Shown here in pieces: positions 37,054 to 50,300 of a stretch of DNA of 64,000 nt. The translations under genes and the position numbers were made by a program. This DNA comes from Amaranthus tricolor (lineage: Eukaryota; Streptophyta; Magnoliopsida; Caryophyllales; Amaranthaceae). Positions within the stretch are counted from its first letter, which is position 1. Every line of letters starts with the position of its first letter. Below the pieces are notes generated by a model. That model saw only the letters and a program-made list of their open reading frames with translations. It searched no databases and was not told the DNA's origin. The stretch covers positions 22,395,106-22,459,105 of the forward strand of contig NC_080060.1 of assembly GCF_026212465.1 (NCBI RefSeq). The letters are read 5' to 3'.

Positions 37054-38234
37054 GAACTTTCGCTCGTAAAGTAGCTCAAACTTGGTTTGTTTTACACGAA
37101 ACTTGGCACACAATACTATTTGGTATATATTGTTGTGTTGAAGTGGTTAGATTTTAAAATAACAGTCATATGCTAGTAATTACGTGCTAAGTTGCGATAT
37201 TAATGGTTTTTAAGCTTTTTTGTCACTTTTGTGCATGAAGTAGTTGAAACTTGATTTTTTATTGCACGAAACTTGGCACACAACACTATGTGGTATATAT
37301 TATTGTGTTGAAGTGGTTATAATTGATAATCATAGTCATATACTAGAAATTACGTGCTAAGTTGCGATTTTATGTGCTTTTATGCTTTTTTGGCACATTC
37401 GCGCATAAAGTAGCTCAAACTTGGTTTGTTTTGCACGAAACTTGGCACACAATACTATTTGGTATATTATTTTGTTGAAGTGCTTAGAATTGAAAATATT
37501 AGTCATATGCTAGAAATTACGTGTTAAGTTGCGAATTTAAGGGTTTTTAAACGTTTTTTGCACATTCGCGCATAAAGTAGCTCAAACTTGGTTTGTATTG
37601 CACGAAACTTGGCACACAACAAAATTTGGCATATAATATTGTGTTGAAGTGGTTAGACATGAAATTCATTGTCATATGCTAGAATATACGTGTTAAAGTT
37701 GCGATTTTAAAGTTTTTTAAAGTTTTTGGCACTTTCGCGCATAAAGTAGCTCAAACTTGGTTTGTTTTGCACGACACTTGGCACACAACACTATTTGGTA
37801 TATATTATTGTGTTGAACTGGTTATAATTGAGAATCATAGTCATATGCTAGAAATTACTTGCTAAGTTTCAATTTATAGGTATTTAAACTTTTTTGGCAC
37901 TTTCGCGCATAAAGTAGCTCAAACTTGGCTTGTTTTGCACGACACTTGGCATACAACACTATTTGGTATATATTATTGTGTTGAACTAGTTAGAATTTAA
38001 AATCATAGTCATATGTTAGAAATTACGTGTTAAGTTGCTGTTTTAAGGGTTTTTAAACGTTTTTGGCACTTTCGCGCATAACGTAGCTCAAACTTGGTTT
38101 GTTTTGTACGAAACATGGCACACAACACTATTTTGCATATATTACGTTGTTTAAGTGGTTAGAATTGAAAATCCTAGTTATATGCTAAAAATTACGTGTT
38201 AAGTTGCGAACTTAAGGGTTTTTAAGAGTTTCTT
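37054..38234 (-). repeat. Type X HOR unit, 7 monomers (about 1181 bp)
   Basis: First complete X unit. Its seven monomers, in window order, can be told apart by TTTTAAAATAACAG, TTGATTTTTTATTGC, TATATTATTTTGTTG, ACAACAAAATTTGGC, TTGAACTGGTTATAA, TTGAACTAGTTAG and TATTACGTTGTTTAAG. Further X units start at 38235, 39416, 42464, 47361, 48542, 49724, 52764, 55804, 60702 and 61883. Confidence 0.88.
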
Positions 38235-40603
38235 GAACTTTCGCTCGTAAAGTAGCTCAAACTTGGTTTGTTTTACACGAAACTTGGCACACAATACTAT
38301 TTGGTATATATTGTTGTGTTGAAGTGGTTAGATTTTAAAATAACAGTCATATGCTAGTAATTACGTGCTAAGTTGCGATATTAATGGTTTTTAAGCTTTT
38401 TGTCACTTTTGTGCATGAAGTAGTTGAAACTTGATTTTTTATTGCACGAAACTTGGCACACAACACTATGTGGTATATATTATTGTGTTGAAGTGGTTAT
38501 AATTGATAATCATAGTCATATACTAGAAATTACGTGCTAAGTTGCGATTTTATGTGCTTTTATGCTTTTTTGGCACATTCGCGCCTAAAGTAGCTCAAAC
38601 TTGGTTTGTTTTGCACGAAACTTGGCACACAATACTATTTGGTAATATTATTTTGTTGAAGTGCTTAGAATTGAAAATATTAGTCATATGCTAGAAATTA
38701 CGTGTTAAGTTGCGAATTTAAGGGTTTTTAAACGTTTTTTGCACATTCGCGCATAAAGTAGCTCAAACTTGGTTTGTATTGCACGAAACTTGGCACACAA
38801 CAAATTTGGCATATAATATTGTGTTGAAGTGGTTAGACATGAAATTCATTGTCATATGCTAGAATATACGTGTTAAAGTTGCGATTTTAAAGTTTTTTAA
38901 AGTTTTTGGCACTTTCGCGCATAAAGTAGCTCAAACTTGGTTTGTTTTGCACGACACTTGGCACACAACACTATTTGGTATATATTATTGTGTTGAACTG
39001 GTTATAATTGAGAATCATAGTCATATGCTAGAAATTACTTGCTAAGTTTCAATTTTATAGGTATTTAAACTTTTTTGGCACTTTCGCGCATAAAGTAGCT
39101 CAAACTTGGTTTGTTTTGCACGACACTTGGCATACAACACTATTTGGTATATATTATTGTGTTGAACTAGTTAGAATTTAAAATCATAGTCATATGTTAG
39201 AAATTACGTGTTAAGTTGCTGTTTTAAGGGTTTTTAAACGTTTTTGGCACTTTCGTGCATAACGTAGCTCAAACTTGGTTTGTTTTGTACGAAACATGGC
39301 ACACAACACTATTTTGCATATATTACGTTGTTTAAGTGGTTAGAATTGAAAATCCTAGTTATATGCTAAAAATTACGTGTTAAGTTGCGAACTTAAGGGT
39401 TTTTAAGAGTTTTTTTGAACTTTCGCTCGTAAAGTAGCTCAAACTTGGTTTGTTTTACACGAAACTTGGCACACAATACTATTTGGTATATATTGTTGTG
39501 TTGAAGTGGTTAGATTTTAAAATAACAGTCATATGCTAGTAATTACGTGCTAAGTTGCGATATTAATGGTTTTTAAGCTTTTTTGTCACTTTCGTGCATG
39601 AAGTAGTTGAAACTTGATTTTTTATTGCACGAAACTTGGCACACAACACTATGTGGTATATATTATTGTGTTGAAGTGGTTATAATTGATAATCATAGTC
39701 ATATACTAGAAATTACGTGCTAAGTTGCGATTTTATGTGCTTTTATGCTTTTTTGGCACTTTCGCGCATAAAGTAGCTCAAACTTGGTTTGTTTTGCACG
39801 AAACTTGGCACACAATACTATTTGGTATATTATTTTGTTGAAGTGCTTAGAATTGAAAATATTAGTCATATGCTAGAAATTACGTGTTAAGTTGCGAATT
39901 TAAGGGTTTTTAAACGTTTTTTTGGCACTTTCGCGCATAAAGTACCTCAAACTTGGTTTGTTTTGCACGAAACTTGGCACACAACAAAATTTGGCATATA
40001 ATATTGTGTTGAAGTGGTTAGACATGAAATTCATTGTCATATGCTAGAATATACGTGTTAAAGTTGCGATTTTAAAGGTTTTTTAAAGTTTTTGGCACTT
40101 TCGCGCATAAAGTTGCTCAAACTTGGTTTGTTTTGCACGACACTTGGCACACAACACTATTTGGTATATATTATTGTGTTGAACTGGTTATAATTGAGAA
40201 TCATAGTCATATGCTAGAAATTACTTGCTAAGTTTCAATTTTATAGGTATTTAAACTTTTTTGGCACTTTCGCGCATAAAGTAGCTCAAACTTGGTTTTG
40301 TTTTGCACGACACTTGGCATACAACACTATTTGGTATATATTATTGTGTTGAACTAGTTAGAATTTAAAATCATAGTCATATGTTAGAAATTACGTGTTA
40401 AGTTGCTGTTTTAAGGGTTTTTAAACGTTTTTGGCACTTTCGCGCATAACGTAGCTCAAACTTGGTTTGTTTTGTACGAAACATGGCACACAACACTATT
40501 TTGCATATATTACGTTGTTTAAGTGGTTAGAATTGAAAATCCTAGTTATATGCTAAAAATTACGTGTTAAGTTGCGAACTTAAGGGTTTTTTAAGAGTTT
40601 TTT

Positions 40604-42463
40604 GAACTTTCGCTCGTAAAGTAGCTCAAACTTGGTTTGTTTTACACGAAACTTGGCACACAATACTATTTGGTATATATTGTTGTGTTGAAGTGGTTAG
40701 ATTTTAAAATAACAGTCATATGCTAGTAATTACGTGCTAAGTTGCGATATTAATGGTTTTTAAGCTTTTTTGTCACTTTCGTGCATGAAGTAGTTGAAAC
40801 TTGATTTTTTATTGCACGAAACTTGGCACACAACACTATGTGGTATATATTATTGTGTTGAAGTGGTTATAATTGATAATCATAGTCATATACTAGAAAT
40901 TACGTGCTAAGTTGCGATTTTATGTGCTTTTATGCTTTTTTGGCACTTTCGCGCATAAAGTAGCTCAAACTTGGTTTGTTTTGCACGAAACTTGGCACAC
41001 AATACTATTTGGTATATTATTTTGTTGAAGTGCTTAGAATTGAAAATATTAGTCATATGCTAGAAATTACGTGTTAAGTTGCGAATTTAACGCTTTTTAA
41101 ACGTTTTTTGGCACTTTCGCGCATAAAGTACCTCAAACTTGGTTTGTTTTGCACGAAACTTGCCACACAACAAAATTTGGCATATATTATTGTGTTGAAG
41201 TGGTTAGAATAGAAAATCCTAGTTATATGCTAAAAATTACGTATTAAGTTGCGATTTTAAGGGTTTCTAAGCGTTATTGGAACTTTCGCTCGTAAAGTAG
41301 CTCAAACTTGGTTTGTTTTACACGAAACTTGGCACACAATACTATTTGGTATATATTGTTGTGTTGAAGTGGTTAGATTTTAAAATAACATTCATATGCT
41401 AGTAATTACGTGCTAAGTTGTGATATTAATGGTTTTTAAGCTTTTTTTGTCACTTTCGTGCATGAAGTAGCTGAAACTTGATTTTTTATTGCACGAAACT
41501 TGGCCCACAACACTATGTGGTATATATTATTGTGTTGAAGTGGTTATAATTGATAATCATAGTCATATACTATAAATTATGTGCTAAGTTGCGATTTTAT
41601 GTGCTTTTATGTTTTTTTGGCACTTTCGCGCATAAAATATCTCAAACTTGGTTTGTTTTTGCACGAAACTTGGCACACAATACTATTTGGTATATTATTT
41701 TGTTGAAGTGGTTAGAATTGAAAATATTAGTCATATGCTAGAAATTACGTGTTAAGTTGCGAATTTAAGGGTTTTTAAACGTTTTTGGCACATTCGCGCA
41801 TAAAGTAGCTCAAACTTGGTTTGTTTTGCACGAAACTTGGCACACAACAAAATTTGGCATATATTATTGTGTTGAAGTGGTTAGACATGAAATTCATTGT
41901 CATATGCTAGAATATACGTGTTAAAGTTGCGATTTTAAAGGTTTTTAAAGTTTTTGGCACTTTCGCGCATAAAGTAGCTCAAACTTGGTTTGTTTTGCAC
42001 GACACTTGGCACACAACACTATTTGGTATATATTATTGTGTTTGAACTGGTTATAATTGAGAATCATAGTCATATGCTAGAAATTACTTGCTAAGTTTCA
42101 ATTTATAGGTATTTAAACTTTTTTGGCACTTTCGCGCATAAAGTAGCTCAAACTTGGTTTGTTTTGCACGACACTTGGCATACAACACTATTTGGTATAT
42201 ATTATTGTGTTGAACTAGTTAGAATTTAAAATCATAGTCATATGTTAGAAATTACGTGTTAAGTTGCTGTTTTAAGGGTTTTTAAACGTTTTTGGCACTT
42301 TCGCGCATAACGTAGCTCAAACTTGGTTTGTTTTGTACGAAACATGGCACACAACACTATTTTGCATATATTACGTTGTTTAAGTGGTTAGAATTGAAAA
42401 TCCTAGTTATATGCTAAAAATTACGTGTTAAGTTGCGAACTTAAGGGTTTTTAAGAGTTTCTT
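40604..42463 (-). repeat. Type Y HOR unit, 11 monomers (about 1860 bp)
   Basis: A 4-monomer segment (40604-41279) is followed by a 7-monomer segment with its own variants (AACATTCATATGC, TTGTGATATT, AGTAGCTGAAAC, ATAAAATATCTC). The two segments always occur together. Other Y units start at 43646, 45504, 50907, 53946, 56986, 58844 and 63065 (the last one cut by the window end). Confidence 0.88.
41110..41279 (-). repeat. Hybrid monomer closing the 4-monomer segment
   Basis: Its first part matches monomer 4 of X (ACAACAAAATTTGGC, TTGTGTTGAAG) and its second part matches monomer 7 (GAAAATCCTAGTTATATGC). The switch falls in AAGTGGTTAGA (41198-41208), an 11-bp stretch common to both parents. The same hybrid ends every 4-monomer segment in this array. 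Confidence 0.8.
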
Positions 42464-45400
42464 GAACTTTCGCTCGTAAAGTAGCTCAAACTTGGTTTGT
42501 TTTACACGAAACTTGGCACACAATACTATTTGGTTTATATTGTTGTGTTGAAGTGGTTAGATTTTAAAATAACAGTCATATGCTAGTAATTACGTGCTAA
42601 GTTGCGATATTAATGGTTTTTAAGCTTTTTTGTCACTTTTGTGCATGAAGTAGTTGAAACTTGATTTTTTATTGCACGAAACTTGGCACACAACACTATG
42701 TGGTATATATTATTGTGTTGAAGTGGTTATAATTGATAATCATAGTCATATACTAGAAATTACGTGCTAAGTTGCGATTTTATGTGCTTTTATGCTTTTT
42801 TGGCACATTCGCGCATAAAGTAGCTCAAACTTGGTTTGTTTTGCACGAAACTTGGCACACAATACTATTTGGTATATTATTTTGTTGAAGTGCTTAGAAT
42901 TGAAAATATTAGTCATATGCTAGAAATTACGTGTTAAGTTGCGAATTTAAGGGTTTTTAAACGTTTTTTGCACATTCGCGCATAAAGTAGCTCAAACTTG
43001 GTTTGTATTGCACGAAACTTGGCACACAACAAAATTTGGCATATAATATTGTGTTGAAGTGGTTAGACATGAAATTCATTGTCATATGCTAGAATATACG
43101 TGTTAAAGTTGCGATTTTAAAGGTTTTTAAAGTTTTTGGCACTTTCGCGCATAAAGTAGCTCAAACTTGGTTTGTTTTGCACGACACTTGGCACACAACA
43201 CTATTTGGTATATATTATTGTGTTGAACTGGTTATAATTGAGAATCATAGTCATATGCTAGAAATTACTTGCTAAGTTTCAATTTTATAGGTATTTAAAC
43301 TTTTTTGGCACTTTCGCGCATAAAGTAGCTCAAACTTGGTTTGTTTTGCACGACACTTGGCATACAACACTATTTGGTATATATTATTGTGTTGAACTAG
43401 TTAGAATTTAAAATCATAGTCATATGTTAGAAATTACGTGTTAAGTTGCTGTTTTAAGGGTTTTTAAACGTTTTTGGCACTTTCGCGCATAACGTAGCTC
43501 AAACTTGGTTTGTTTTGTACGAAACATGGCACACAACACTATTTTGCATATATTACGTTGTTTAAGTGGTTAGAATTGAAAATCCTAGTTATATGCTAAA
43601 AATTACGTGTTAAGTTGCGAACTTAAGGGTTTTTAAGAGTTTTTTGAACTTTCGCTCGTAAAGTAGCTCAAACTTGGTTTGTTTTACACGAAACTTGGCA
43701 CACAATACTATTTGGTATATATTGTTGTGTTGAAGTGGTTAGATTTTAAAATAACAGTCATATGCTAGTAATTACGTGCTAAGTTGCGATATTAATGGTT
43801 TTTAAGCTTTTTTGTCACTTTCGTGCATGAAGTAGTTGAAACTTGATTTTTTATTGCACGAAACTTGGCACACAACACTATGTGGTATATATTATTGTGT
43901 TGAAGTGGTTATAATTGATAATCATAGTCATATACTAGAAATTACGTGCTAAGTTGCGATTTTATGTGCTTTTATGCTTTTTTGGCACTTTCGCGCATAA
44001 AGTAGCTCAAACTTGGTTTGTTTTGCACGAAACTTGGCACACAATACTATTTGGTATATTATTTTGTTGAAGTGCTTAGAATTGAAAATATTAGTCATAT
44101 GCTAGAAATTACGTGTTAAGTTGCGAATTTAAGGCTTTTTAAACGTTTTTTGGCACTTTCGCGCATAAAGTACCTCAAACTTGGTTTGTTTTGCACGAAA
44201 CTTGCCACACAACAAAATTTGGCATATATTATTGTGTTGAAGTGGTTAGAATAGAAAATCCTAGTTATATGCTAAAAATTACGTATTAAGTTGCGATTTT
44301 AAGGGTTTCTAAGCGTTATTGGAACTTTCGCTCGTAAAGTAGCTCAAACTTGGTTTGTTTTACACGAAACTTGGCACACAATACTATTTGGTATATATTG
44401 TTGTGTTGAAGTGGTTAGATTTTAAAATAACATTCATATGCTAGTAATTACGTGCTAAGTTGTGATATTAATGGTTTTTAAGCTTTTTTGTCACTTTCGT
44501 GCATGAAGTAGCTGAAACTTGATTTTTTATTGCACGAAACTTGGCACACAACACTATGTGGTATATATTATTGTGTTGAAGTGGTTATAATTGATAATCA
44601 TAGTCATATACTATAAATTACGTGCTAAGTTGCGATTTTATGTGCTTTTATGTTTTTTTGGCACTTTCGCGCATAAAATATCTCAAACTTGGTTTGTTTT
44701 GCACGAAACTTGGCACACAATACTATTTGGTATATTATTTTGTTGAAGTGGTTAGAATTGAAAATATTAGTCATATGCTAGAAATTACGTGTTAAGTTGC
44801 GAATTTAAGGGTTTTTAAACGTTTTTGGCACATTCGCGCATAAAGTAGCTCAAACTTGGTTTGTTTTGCACGAAACTTGGCACACAACAAAATTTGGCAT
44901 ATATTATTGTGTTGAAGTGGTTAGACATGAAATTCATTGTCATATGCTAGAATATACGTGTTAAAGTTGCGATTTTAAAGGTTTTTAAAGTTTTTGGCAC
45001 TTTCGCGCATAAAGTTGCTCAAACTTGGTTTGTTTTGCACGACACTTGGCACACAACACTATTTGGTATATATTATTGTGTTGAACTGGTTATAATTGAG
45101 AATCATAGTCATATGCTAGAAATTACTTGCTAAGTTTAAATTTTATAGATATTTAAACTTTTTTGGCACTTTCGCGCATAAAGTAGCTCAAACTTGGTTT
45201 GTTTTGCACGACACTTGGCATACAACACTATTTGGTATATATTATTGTGTTGAACTAGTTAGAATTGAAAATCATAGTCATATGTTAGAAATTACGTGTT
45301 AAGTTGCTGTTTTAAGGGTTTTTAAACCTTTTTGGCACTTTCGCGCATAACGTAGCTCAAACTTGGTTTGTTTTGTACGAAACATGGCACACAACACTAT

Positions 45401-47360
45401 TTTGCATATATTACGTTGTTTAAGTGGTTAGAATTGAAAATCCTTGTTATATGCTAAAAATTACGTGTTAAGTTGCGAACTTAAGGGTTTTTAAGAGTTT
45501 TTTGAACTTTCGCTCGTAAAGTAGCTCAAACTTGGTTTGTTTTACACGAAACTTGGCATACAATACTATTTGGTATATATTGTTGTGTTGAAGTGGTTAG
45601 ATTTTAAAATAACAGTCATATGCTAGTAATTACGTGCTAAGTTGCGATATTAATGGTTTTTAAGCTTTTTTGTCACTTTCGTGCATGAAGTAGTTGAAAC
45701 TTGATTTTTTATTGCACGAAACTTGGCACACAACACTATGTGGTATATATTATTGTGTTGAAGTGGTTATAATTGATAATCATAGTCATATACTAGAAAT
45801 TACGTGCTAAGTTGCGATTTTATGTGCTTTTATGTTTTTTTGGCACTTTCGCGCATAAAGTAGCTCAAACTTGGTTTGTTTTGCACGAAACTTGGCACAC
45901 AATACTATTTGGTATATTATTTTGTTGAAGTGCTTAGAATTGAAAATATTAGTCATATGCTAGAAATTACGTGTTAAGTTGCGAATTTAACGCTTTTTAA
46001 ACGTTTTTTGGCACTTTCGCGCATAAAGTACCTCAAACTTGGTTTGTTTTGCACGAAGCTTGCCACACAACAAAATTTGGCATATATTATTGTGTTGAAG
46101 TGGTTAGAATAGAAAATCCTAGTTATATGCTAAAAATTACGTATTAAGTTGCGATTTTAAGGGTTTCTAAGCGTTATTGGAACTTTCGCTCGTAAAGTAG
46201 CTCAAACTTGGTTTGTTTTACACGAAACTTGGCACACAATACTATTTGGTATATATTGTTGTGTTGAAGTGGTTAGATTTTAAAATAACATTCATATGCT
46301 AGTAATTACGTGCTAAGTTGTGATATTAATGGTTTTTAAGCTTTTTTGTCACTTTCGTGCATGAAGTAGCTGAAACTTGATTTTTTATTGCACGAAACTT
46401 GGCACACAACACTATGTGGTATATATTATTGTGTTGAAGTGGTTATAATTGATAATCATAGTCATATACTATAAATTACGTGCTAAGTTGCGATTTTATG
46501 TGCTTTTATGTTTTTTTGGCACTTTCGCGCATAAAATATCTCAAACTTGGTTTGTTTTGCACGAAACTTGGCACACAATACTATTTGGTATATTATTTTG
46601 TTGAAGTGGTTAGAATTGAAAATATTAGTCATATGCTAGAAATTACGTGTTAAGTTGCGAATTTAAGGGTTTTTAAACGTTTTTGGCACATTCGCGCATA
46701 AAGTAGCTCAAACTTGGTTTGTTTTGCACGAAACTTGGCACACAACAAAATTTGGCATATATTATTGTGTTGAAGTGGTTAGACATGAAATTCATTGTCA
46801 TATGCTAGAATATACGTGTTAAAGTTGCGATTTTAAAGGTTTTTAAAGTTTTTGGCACTTTCGCGCATAAAGTTGCTCAAACTTGGTTTGTTTTGCACGA
46901 CACTTGGCACACAACACTATTTGGTATATATTATTGTGTTGAACTGGTTATAATTGAGAATCATAGTCATATGCTAGAAATTACTTGCTAAGTTTCAATT
47001 TATAGGTATTTAAACTTTTTTGGCACTTTCGCGCATAAAGTAGCTCAAACTTGGTTTGTTTTGCACGACACTTGGCATACAACACTATTTGGTATATATT
47101 ATTGTGTTGAACTAGTTAGAATTTAAAATCATAGTCATATGTTAGAAATTACGTGTTAAGTTGCTGTTTTAAGGGTTTTTAAACGTTTTTGGCACTTTCG
47201 CGCATAACGTAGCTCAAACTTGGTTTGTTTTGTACGAAACATGGCACACAACACTATTTTGCATATATTACGTTGTTTAAGTGGTTAGAATTGAAAATCC
47301 TAGTTATATGCTAAAAATTACGTGTTAAGTTGCGAACTTAAGGGTTTTTAAGAGTTTCTT

Positions 47361-50300
47361 GAACTTTCGCTCGTAAAGTAGCTCAAACTTGGTTTGTTTT
47401 ACACGAAACTTGGCACACAATACTATTTGGTATATATTGTTGTGTTGAAGTGGTTAGATTTTAAAATAACAGTCATATGCTAGTAATTACGTGCTAAGTT
47501 GCGATATTAATGGTTTTTAAGCTTTTTTGTCACTTTTGTGCATGAAGTAGTTGAAACTTGATTTTTTATTGCACGAAACTTGGCACACAACACTATGTGG
47601 TATATATTATTGTGTTGAAGTGGTTATAATTGATAATCATAGTCATATACTAGAAATTACGTGCTAAGTTGCGATTTTATGTGCTTTTATGCTTTTTTGG
47701 CACATTCGCGCATAAAGTAGCTCAAACTTGGTTTGTTTTGCACGAAACTTGGCACACAATACTATTTGGTATATTATTTTGTTGAAGTGCTTAGAATTGA
47801 AAATATTAGTCATATGCTAGAAATTACGTGTTAAGTTGCGAATTTAAGGGTTTTTAAACGTTTTTTGCACATTCGCGCATAAAGTAGCTCAAACTTGGTT
47901 TGTATTGCACGAAACTTGGCACACAACAAAATTTGGCATATAATATTGTGTTGAAGTGGTTAGACATGAAATTCATTGTCATATGCTAGAATATACGTGT
48001 TAAAGTTGCGATTTTAAAGTTTTTTAAAGTTTTTGGCACTTTCGCGCATAAAGTAGCTCAAACATGGTTTGTTTTGCACGACACTTGGCACACAACACTA
48101 TTTGGTATATATTATTGTGTTGAACTGGTTATAATTGAGAATCATAGTCATATGCTAGAAATTACTTGCTAAGTTTCAATTTATAGGTATTTAAACTTTT
48201 TTGGCACTTTCGCGCATAAAGTAGCTCAAACTTGGTTTGTTTTGCACGACACTTGGCATACAACACTATTTGGTATATATTATTGTGTTGAACTAGTTAG
48301 AATTTAAAATCATAGTCATATGTTAGAAATTACGTGTTAAGTTGCTGTTTTAAGGGTTTTTAAACGTTTTTGGCACTTTCGCGCATAACGTAGCTCAAAC
48401 TTGGTTTGTTTTGTACGAAACATGGCACACAACACTATTTTGCATATATTACGTTGTTTAAGTGGTTAGAATTGAAAATCCTAGTTATATGCTAAAAATT
48501 ACGTGTTAAGTTGCGAACTTAAGGGTTTTTAAGAGTTTCTTGAACTTTCGCTCGTAAAGTAGCTCAAACTTGGTTTGTTTTACACGAAACTTGGCACACA
48601 ATACTATTTGGTATATATTGTTGTGTTGAAGTGGTTAGATTTTAAAATAACAGTCATATGCTAGTAATTAAGTGCTAAGTTGCGATATTAATGGTTTTTA
48701 AGCTTTTTTGTCACTTTTGTGCATGAAGTAGTTGAAACTTGATTTTTTATTGCACGAAACTTGGCACACAACACTATGTGGTATATATTATTGTGTTGAA
48801 GTGGTTATAATTGATAATCATAGTCATATACTAGAAATTACGTGCTAAGTTGCGATTTTATGTGCTTTTATGCTTTTTTGGCACATTCGCGCCTAAAGTA
48901 GCTCAAACTTGGTTTGTTTTGCACGAAACTTGGCACACAATACTATTTGGTATATTATTTTGTTGAAGTGCTTAGAATTGAAAATATTAGTCATATGCTA
49001 GAAATTACGTGTTAAGTTGCGAATTTAAGGGTTTTTAAACGTTTTTTGCACATTCGCGCATAAAGTAGCTCAAACTTGGTTTGTATTGCACGAAACTTGG
49101 CACACAACAAAATTTGGCATATAATATTGTGTTGAAGTGGTTAGACATGAAATTCATTGTCATATGCTAGAATATACGTGTTAAAGTTGCGATTTTAAAG
49201 TTTTTTAAAGTTTTTGGCACTTTCGCGCATAAAGTAGCTCAAACTTGGTTTGTTTTGCACGACACTTGGCACACAACACTATTTGGTATATATTATTGTG
49301 TTGAACTGGTTATAATTGAGAATCATAGTCATATGCTAGAAATTACTTGCTAAGTTTCAATTTTATAGGTATTTAAACTTTTTTGGCACTTTCGCGCATA
49401 AAGTAGCTCAAACTTGGTTTGTTTTGCACGACACTTGGCATACAACACTATTTGGTATATATTATTGTGTTGAACTAGTTAGAATTTAAAATCATAGTCA
49501 TATGTTAGAAATTACGTGTTAAGTTGCTGTTTTAAGGGTTTTTAAACGTTTTTGGCACTTTCGCGCATAACGTAGCTCAAACTTGGTTTGTTTTGTACGA
49601 AACATGGCACACAACACTATTTTTCATATATTACGTTGTTTAAGTGGTTAGAATTGAAAATCCTAGTTATATGCTAAAAATTACGTGTTAAGTTGCGAAC
49701 TTACGGGTTTTTAAGAGTTTTTTGAACTTTCGCTCGTAAAGTAGCTCAAACTTGGTTTGTTTTACACGAAACTTGGCACACAATACTATTTGGTATATAT
49801 TGTTGTGTTGAAGTGGTTAGATTTTAAAATAACAGTCATATGCTAGTAATTACGTGCTAAGTTGCGATATTAATGGTTTTTAAGCTTTTTTGTCACTTTC
49901 GTGCATGAAGTAGTTGAAACTTGATTTTTTATTGCACGAAACTTGGCACACAACACTATGTGGTATATATTATTGTGTTGAAGTGGTTATAATTGATAAT
50001 CATAGTCATATACTAGAAATTACGTGCTAAGTTGCGATTTTATGTGCTTTTATGCTTTTTTGGCACTTTCGCGCATAAAGTAGCTCAAACTTGGTTTGTT
50101 TTGCACGAAACTTGGCACACAATACTATTTGGTATATTATTTTGTTGAAGTGCTTAGAATTGAAAATATTAGTCATATGCTAGAAATTACGTGTTAAGTT
50201 GCGAATTTAAGGGTTTTTAAACGTTTTTTGGCACTTTCGCGCATAAAGTACCTCAAACTTGGTTTGTTTTGCACGAAACTTGGCACACAACAAAATTTGG

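Larger units (their letters stand above)
37054..47360 (-). repeat. Superblock S1: XXXYXYY (61 monomers, 10,307 bp)
   Basis: Order of HOR units from the spacing list is X, X, X, Y, X, Y, Y. The next superblock begins with the same order. Rare states support homology: GCGCCTAAAG occurs at 38581 and 48889, 10,308 bp apart, in corresponding X units. Confidence 0.75.
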
